Assembly (NCBI RefSeq): GCF_900113865.1
Contig: NZ_FOQY01000005.1
Location: 1-59,377, forward strand
From: Streptosporangium canum
Lineage (GTDB): Bacteria; Actinomycetota; Actinomycetes; Streptosporangiales; Streptosporangiaceae
Length of the DNA stretch: 59,377 nt
Direction of reading: 5' to 3'
Shown here: piece by piece, positions 55,843-59,377 of the stretch
Position numbering within the stretch: position 1 is the first letter of the stretch
Layout of the letters: every line of letters begins with the position of its first letter
The notes under the pieces: generated by a model
Database searches by the model: none
What the model was told of the DNA's origin: nothing
What the model saw: only the letters and a program-made list of their open reading frames with translations
Program-made: the position numbers and the translations under genes

Positions 55843-56274
55843 TCAGGCACCGCCGAGACTTCGATACAGCTCGAAGTCCGCGACGTTCTCGGGGAGCTTG
55901 TCGGGCTTGTCGGAGCCGGACTTGTCGGCGTCCTTCTTGCCCATCCGCAGGCGCATCCGGTCGGTGACCGTCGCACCCAGCAGTGACTCGTTCTGGCGAA
56001 TCTCGGCCAGAGCGTTGTGGCCTGGCCGGCGGTAGTAGGACTCGACCAGAGGGGCGAGCATCTGGAGCCTCTGCCAGTCGGTGGCCTTGAAGGACTCGGC
56101 CTGCTCGGACTCAGCCCAGGTGTCCCACCAGCGGCAGGTGGCCACCGAGTAGCTGTCGCGCTTGAACAGCTTGCGCAGCTTGTCGGGGACGTCCTCGTCA
56201 CCTTCCAGGTGGGAGAGGTCCACGGCGTTACGCCGGACGGCGTTCTCCTTGGGGGCCGGCCCTCGGCCTGCCAT
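55843..56274 (-). CDS. terS: terminase small subunit (P27-like)
   Basis: A 143-residue protein from ATG 56274 (overlapping the upstream stop codon). It begins MAGRGPAPKENAVRRN, the usual start of P27-type small terminases. It continues with WQRLQMLAPLVESYYRRPGH and LAEIRQNESLLGATVTDRMR. It recognises the packaging site, which probably lies just upstream in the genome (57171-57559). Confidence 0.88.
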   Translation of the reverse strand: MAGRGPAPKENAVRRNAVDLSHLEGDEDVPDKLRKLFKRDSYSVATCRWWDTWAESEQAESFKATDWQRLQMLAPLVESYYRRPGHNALAEIRQNESLLGATVTDRMRLRMGKKDADKSGSDKPDKLPENVADFELYRSLGGA

Positions 56275-56453
56275 CAGGACTCCTCGGAGGCCCTGAACCG
56301 GGCGCGGGCGGAGCGGTGCTCGAAGGCGGGGAACAGGTCAACCTCGTAGACCTCGTCCACGATCTCGACCGTTGGCCTGGCGCCCTTGGCCCTCCGCTTG
56401 TCGCCAGCCTTGACGGCCTGCTCGCTGGCCGGCTTGCCTCGCTCAGCCGTCAT
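56274..56453 (-). CDS. 59-residue protein before the small terminase
   Basis: ATG 56453 directly follows a motif copy. The product is charged (MTAERGKPASEQAVKAGDKR..., VEIVDEVYEVDLFPAFEH). It overlaps the terS start codon. Role unknown; the position suggests packaging. Confidence 0.68.
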   Translation of the reverse strand: MTAERGKPASEQAVKAGDKRRAKGARPTVEIVDEVYEVDLFPAFEHRSARARFRASEES

Positions 56454-56454
56454 G

Positions 56455-56472
56455 TTTACCAACCTCCTGGTA
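56455..56472 (-). repeat. operator-like motif copy before the terminase operon
   Basis: On the minus strand TACCAGGAGGTTGGTAAA lies just before ATG 56453, behind a TTCTTCTTTCTTCT tract. Confidence 0.68.
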
Positions 56473-56574
56473 GAAGAAAGAAGAATGTGGGGTGCGCGGA
56501 ACCCGCCCTCACACGCACCGTGCCTGTGCCCACCGGCTAGAAGCTCGGTATCGCTCGGGCTACCCGTCTGGTGA

Positions 56575-56835
56575 TCAAGCTTCAGGAGACTCGTAGTCGT
56601 TGAAGCAGAAGAAGTTGACGTCGCACTCGTCGCAGTCGGCGTCAGGGTCGTCCCATCGGGGACAGCCGAGTGCTTCGGAGTCTGAGGACTCCAAGTCCTC
56701 GGAGAACTCCTCGAAGTCACCCTCAGGACCGCGCTCAAGGAGCGCGCTGAAGGATTCGTCTTCCTGGCCCCGCAGGAAGCAGGGGACCTCGCAGTACCCG
56801 CAGAAGCCGCCAGGGCCACAGTTTGCATCGGTCAT
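56575..56835 (-). CDS. acidic cysteine-rich protein
   Basis: An 86-residue protein from ATG 56835, overlapping the HNH stop codon (ATGA). It has N-terminal C-x5-C-x2-C-x3-C (CGPGGFCGYCEVPC) and C-terminal cysteines (LGCPRWDDPDADCDECDVNF) around a very acidic centre. Two metal sites are likely. No family recognised. Located between the HNH and terminase genes. Confidence 0.72.
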   Translation of the reverse strand: MTDANCGPGGFCGYCEVPCFLRGQEDESFSALLERGPEGDFEEFSEDLESSDSEALGCPRWDDPDADCDECDVNFFCFNDYESPEA

Positions 56836-57170
56836 CGGTTACGCGCCCGACCTCGGGCAGCCTCCTCGCGGCTCTTGGATTGGTGGCAGGCATCGCAGAT
56901 GCAGGCCAGGTTGCTCAGATCCCACGAGCCGCCTTCGGCGACCGGGTCGATGTGGTCCACGATCCGACCGGGGCCGCCACAGACGTAGCAGCGCTCTCGG
57001 TCACGACGTCGGGCTCGACGCATCAGCGTCGCGGCGTTCTTGGGCCGCGTCTGGTTCCGTGGGCTCGTCTGAGCCCAGGGCACGTAGTGCGTTGGGCACA
57101 TGCCCTGGTTGGTGGCTGCCTGTCGGCAGTCCTTCTTCAGGCACTTGGAGGGTGCTCTAGGCAAGCTCAC
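56832..57170 (-). CDS. HNH endonuclease (packaging-associated)
   Basis: A 112-residue protein from GTG 57170 or TTG 57164. CYVCGGPGRIVDHIDPVAEGG, then LSNLACICDACHQSKS give the HNH fold with zinc-binding C-x2-C pairs. HNH proteins next to terminase genes assist terminase cutting at cos sites. It is the first gene of the minus-strand structural operon. Confidence 0.9.
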   Translation of the reverse strand: MSLPRAPSKCLKKDCRQAATNQGMCPTHYVPWAQTSPRNQTRPKNAATLMRRARRRDRERCYVCGGPGRIVDHIDPVAEGGSWDLSNLACICDACHQSKSREEAARGRARNR

Positions 57171-57225
57171 CTCCGGAGTCGGAGACGTAAGGAGGTGTTG
57201 GAGTGAGAAGTAAGTTTCTCCAGGT

Positions 57226-57247
57226 GGATCGGCCTGGAGGCCGATCC
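57226..57247. repeat. perfect 10-bp hairpin in the packaging region
   Basis: GGATCGGCCT and AGGCCGATCC pair without mismatch around GG. There is no T-run. It may be part of the 5' leader of the HNH transcript or a protein-binding site. Confidence 0.7.
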
Positions 57248-57259
57248 TTAGTAGGAGTT

Positions 57260-57319
57260 ACTGGTTAACGATCTAACGAAACACCTTCGGTGTTTCTTAG
57301 AACTAGTTAGTTAACCGGT
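57260..57319. terminator. nested 60-bp palindrome (possible bidirectional terminator)
   Basis: Outer arms ACTGGTTAAC/GTTAACCGGT, middle arms CTAAC/GTTAG and inner arms GAAACACC/GGTGTTTC around TTC. It is AT-rich and can form a long hairpin on either strand. It may end integrase transcription or be bound during packaging. Confidence 0.6.
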
Positions 57320-57365
57320 ACCCCCCTTACCCCCCATGAGGGGGGAGCGGGGTTAGCCCAAGGGT

Positions 57366-57386
57366 GGACTTTTCCGGGAGGGTCCG
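57366..57386. repeat. packaging-region dyad repeat 1
   Basis: GGACTTTTCCG followed by a pairing GGTCC arm. One of three related copies in 200 bp. Confidence 0.65.
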
Positions 57387-57460
57387 AGCTGGTGGGGGTG
57401 GGGCTGGAGCGCGCTGAATGGGTGCGCCGCTCCTCTGCCCTTCCCACCAAGTAATGGTGC

Positions 57461-57481
57461 GGACTTTTCCGAAAAGGTCCG
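57461..57481. repeat. packaging-region dyad repeat 2
   Basis: GGACTTTTCC-GAAAAGGTCC, the most symmetric copy: GGAC/GTCC outer and TTTTC/GAAAA inner arms. Confidence 0.68.
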
Positions 57482-57541
57482 GAACAAGTTGAAGGGAGAC
57501 AGGCTGTTGCCTGCCTCCCCCTTCTCACCTACCTATAGAGC

Positions 57542-57560
57542 GGACTTTCGGGATTCGTCC
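57542..57560. repeat. packaging-region dyad repeat 3
   Basis: GGACTTTCGGGATTCGTCC, a diverged copy ending at the integrase stop codon. Confidence 0.6.
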
Positions 57561-59215
57561 TACCGGGTCAGGTCCCGTGTTCCCCGTGTCGCCTCCATGG
57601 CTGCTTCTCGCAGGGCTGCGTCGCTGGCTCTGCGCTCTGCCATGGCATCGTCTGCTTGGCGTCCGGCGGCCTCCAGGGCTCCCGGCTCCACCGTGTCCGA
57701 CACGGCGTTGATGATGCGCTGCTGGAGGTCGTCCGGGAGGAACAGGTCAAGGTCGGGGGCCTTGGGGTTGCCTGCCACGTACAGGCGGACTCCGGTCTTG
57801 CGCAGGAAGTCGCAGCGGACCTCCCAGGAGGGGTTGCGCTCCCAGAACTGGCGGAACGTCTCGCCCGTGCCGGACTCCTGCCACCGCGATGGGATCACGG
57901 GCAGGGCCTCAAGCTCTGCCAGAGCTGCCTCGTGCTCCTCCATCGCCTTGAGGACTGCGGTAGCTCCGGCGCTGCCCGGCTTCAGGTGGATGAGGTTGCC
58001 GGTCAGGTTTTCCAGGGCCTCCTGGAGTTGGCGGATGTCGGCTGACCTGTCGGAGCCAGGGATGTATGTCCTGGTCATGATTTCGAGGTCGCCCGCGTTG
58101 CTGAGGAAGGCGTCCTCCAGGTGCGTACGGAGGATCTCCAGGGGCCAGGACGTCACGTAGGCGCAACGGGTACCGACCTGGCGCGTCTTGCACAGGTAGT
58201 AGTCGTGGCGTCTTACCGAGCCGTCCTTCAGTTTCCGGGGGGCCGAGTTCGAGTAGTACACCGAGCCGCAGGCGCAGTAGAAGATGCCCGCCCAGTCGGT
58301 GGTCCGAGGGGTGATGTTCCGGTTAGCGCCACCGCGACGGGCCAGCACCTCCTGGAGCTTCTCGAACTCTTCGAGGGTGAGGATCGGGTCGGCCCACTGC
58401 ACGGGCAGGCCGGCCTTCTTCTGAATCTCTCCCTTGTAGACCGCGTAGCCCATGAGGGCCGGATTCGTCAGGACCACCCGGAGCACAGTGTTTGACCACT
58501 GAGTGCCCTTCACGGCGGCCTCGGCCTGCTCGCCGCCTTCGAGGGCTTTGACGTGGCGCTGGTAGTCGCGGGCGGTCAGGATGCCGCGAGCGTTCCAGTC
58601 CAGGACGATCATGCGTATCGAGTGTCCCTTGTTCACCAGGCGGTCGTATGCCTCTCGGATGAGCGGGCCGGTGACGGGGTCGATGCCGAGACGCCAGCGC
58701 AGCGCCTCGCGGTGCAGGACGCGGATTGCCCGGTAGCCGAAGGGCCACGAGCCGCCCGACCAGAGGCGTTCTTCTCGGTACCACTCAAGCTGGTTGAGCT
58801 TCTTCGTCCTGACGGAGTTGCGGTAGTTGGCGGCCTGGGCCGCTTTCACCGAGGCGATGAGGCGGCCGTTGGGTGTGGTGATGTCGAAGGAGGGGTCATC
58901 GAGGACGACGATGGTCTTGCCGTTCTCCAGCACCCATCCGACGAAGGCAGCCCAGTGCAGGTCGTCGCGGGTGATCCGGTCCTGCTCGGTGACCATCATG
59001 CCGTCCCACTCGTGGATCAGCGGAGCTGTCAGCCACTGGCCGAGTGATGGCCGCTTGTCCAGGTTGACCGCCCCGGACACGGTGGCGTCCTCAACCCAGC
59101 CGGCCACTGTGTGGTGGCCTTCTCTGATCGCTTTCGATAGCTGGACCTCTTGGCGAGCTAGTGCCGAGGACTGCTCTGTGTCCCGGCTGATCCGCTTCAC
59201 TGCCAGCACGCGCAA
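57560..59215 (-). CDS. int: large serine recombinase (phage integrase)
   Basis: A 551-residue protein from TTG 59215 behind AGGAG. The catalytic domain starts AVKRISRDTEQSSALARQ, with the nucleophile S10 in R-x-S. DRITRDDLHWAAFVGWVLEN and the long E helix (NGRLIASVKAAQAANYRNSV) follow. The recombinase domain contains GYRAIRV and the LTNPALMGYAVYKG segment. The zinc ribbon (FYCACGSVYYSN...YYLCKTRQVGTRC) and a coiled coil (about 390-440) complete the family layout. It integrates the phage at attB in the M50-like gene. Confidence 0.95.
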   Translation of the reverse strand: MRVLAVKRISRDTEQSSALARQEVQLSKAIREGHHTVAGWVEDATVSGAVNLDKRPSLGQWLTAPLIHEWDGMMVTEQDRITRDDLHWAAFVGWVLENGKTIVVLDDPSFDITTPNGRLIASVKAAQAANYRNSVRTKKLNQLEWYREERLWSGGSWPFGYRAIRVLHREALRWRLGIDPVTGPLIREAYDRLVNKGHSIRMIVLDWNARGILTARDYQRHVKALEGGEQAEAAVKGTQWSNTVLRVVLTNPALMGYAVYKGEIQKKAGLPVQWADPILTLEEFEKLQEVLARRGGANRNITPRTTDWAGIFYCACGSVYYSNSAPRKLKDGSVRRHDYYLCKTRQVGTRCAYVTSWPLEILRTHLEDAFLSNAGDLEIMTRTYIPGSDRSADIRQLQEALENLTGNLIHLKPGSAGATAVLKAMEEHEAALAELEALPVIPSRWQESGTGETFRQFWERNPSWEVRCDFLRKTGVRLYVAGNPKAPDLDLFLPDDLQQRIINAVSDTVEPGALEAAGRQADDAMAERRASDAALREAAMEATRGTRDLTR

Positions 59216-59225
59216 ACTGACTCCT

Positions 59226-59251
59226 GGTGTCTGAGTGGTGTCACCAGGATA
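59226..59251. repeat. inverted repeat in the integrase leader
   Basis: CCTGGTG and CACCAGG form a 7-bp dyad with 12 bases between, directly upstream of the integrase ribosome site. Possible operator or translation-control hairpin. Confidence 0.5.
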
Positions 59252-59276
59252 TTGAGACGGTTTGGGCTATCGCAAG
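59247..59276 (-). promoter_or_regulatory. putative integrase promoter
   Basis: On the minus strand TTGCGA, an 18-bp spacer and TATCCT lie between attP and the integrase gene. This places the promoter next to the crossover site, so integration leaves it on the integrase side. Confidence 0.45.
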
Positions 59277-59296
59277 TCCGACGTGTCGGATGTTAG
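59272..59296. other. attP: attP-like junction (crossover GT at 59283-59284)
   Basis: TCCGAC-GT-GTCGGA is a perfect 6-bp dyad around GT. The bases to the right are identical to the phage left end at 4388 onward, so both sides are phage DNA. A true attR would show host DNA to the right. Confidence 0.7.
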
Positions 59297-59377
59297 GGAT
59301 TCCAAACGATCAAGGGTGGGCGGCTGAGGGCGGGAACGCGCTGGCGGGTGGCGATGTTGACAGCCAAATAGGAGCTT
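59283..59377 (+). repeat. 95-bp direct repeat, right copy
   Basis: Identical to 4388-4482 over all 95 bases up to the last base of the window. It includes TTGACA of promoter P1 and half of its operator motif. Confidence 0.95.

Larger units (their letters stand above)
57171..57559. other. gene-free region, probable cos/packaging site
   Basis: 389 bp between the integrase stop codon and the HNH gene, with no coding frame. It contains a perfect 10-bp hairpin, a nested 60-bp palindrome and three dyad repeats (listed separately), plus runs of C and G near 57322-57350. Upstream of HNH and terminase genes is where cos sites lie in cos-type siphoviruses. The exact cut cannot be read from sequence alone. 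Confidence 0.55.

Overview
The window is high-GC actinobacterial DNA. About 4.4 kb of host chromosome (1-4387) is joined to a temperate siphovirus genome of about 54.9 kb (4388-59282). The host part carries a class III lanthipeptide (SapB/AmfS-like) locus on the minus strand: a LanKC synthetase, a 43-residue precursor gene directly behind it, and a short NarL-family sensor kinase gene upstream. Next to the phage lies the 3' part of a gene resembling M50-family membrane metallopeptidases; its 5' part has been removed by the phage insertion. The host genus cannot be fixed from the sequence.

The phage begins at a GT dinucleotide (4388-4389). It ends at 59282, behind a large serine integrase read from the minus strand. 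The last 95 bases of the window (59283-59377) are an exact copy of 4388-4482, so the right end reads back into the phage's own left arm. This is what attP of a circular or tandem phage, or a contig-end overlap, would look like. It is not what a normal attR reading into host DNA would look like.

Left arm (4.4-23.3 kb, mostly plus strand): three tandem operator-containing promoters, then an L5-type immunity repressor, a Cas4-like exonuclease, an antirepressor, a DnaB-like ATPase, endonuclease VII, a split primase, a metallophosphoesterase of the kind that serves as recombination directionality factor in Bxb1, a sigma-like protein, class II ribonucleotide reductase, DNA polymerase I, ThyX, a thioredoxin-like protein, a dCMP deaminase, three tandem paralogues, a GntR-type regulator (minus strand) and an Lsr2-like protein. 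This gene set and the dispersed operator-like repeats resemble cluster A (L5/Bxb1-like) actinobacteriophages.

Middle (23.3-34.9 kb): a stretch of about 1.7 kb without genes, containing a densely structured RNA candidate of about 700 nt (24250-24957) behind a promoter. After it come some twenty small plus-strand genes, including an ArdA-like antirestriction protein, a secreted protein, a lipoprotein and a DUF3987-like ATPase. Many of these have their own structured leader. Two leader families recur, five copies of one and four of the other, and their stems covary.

Right arm (34.9-57.2 kb, minus strand): HNH nuclease, small and large terminase, portal, scaffold, capsid, connectors, major tail protein, a frameshifted tail-assembly chaperone, tape measure, tail tip proteins, lysin and two holin-like proteins, and a collagen-like tail fibre. 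Hairpin terminators separate many of these genes. The probable cos/packaging region (57171-57559) holds strong hairpins and three dyad repeats. A motif with core AAACAAGAGGTTGGTAAC occurs about 20 times, nearly always oriented with local transcription, inside promoters or just before start codons. It is the likely binding site of the repressor.
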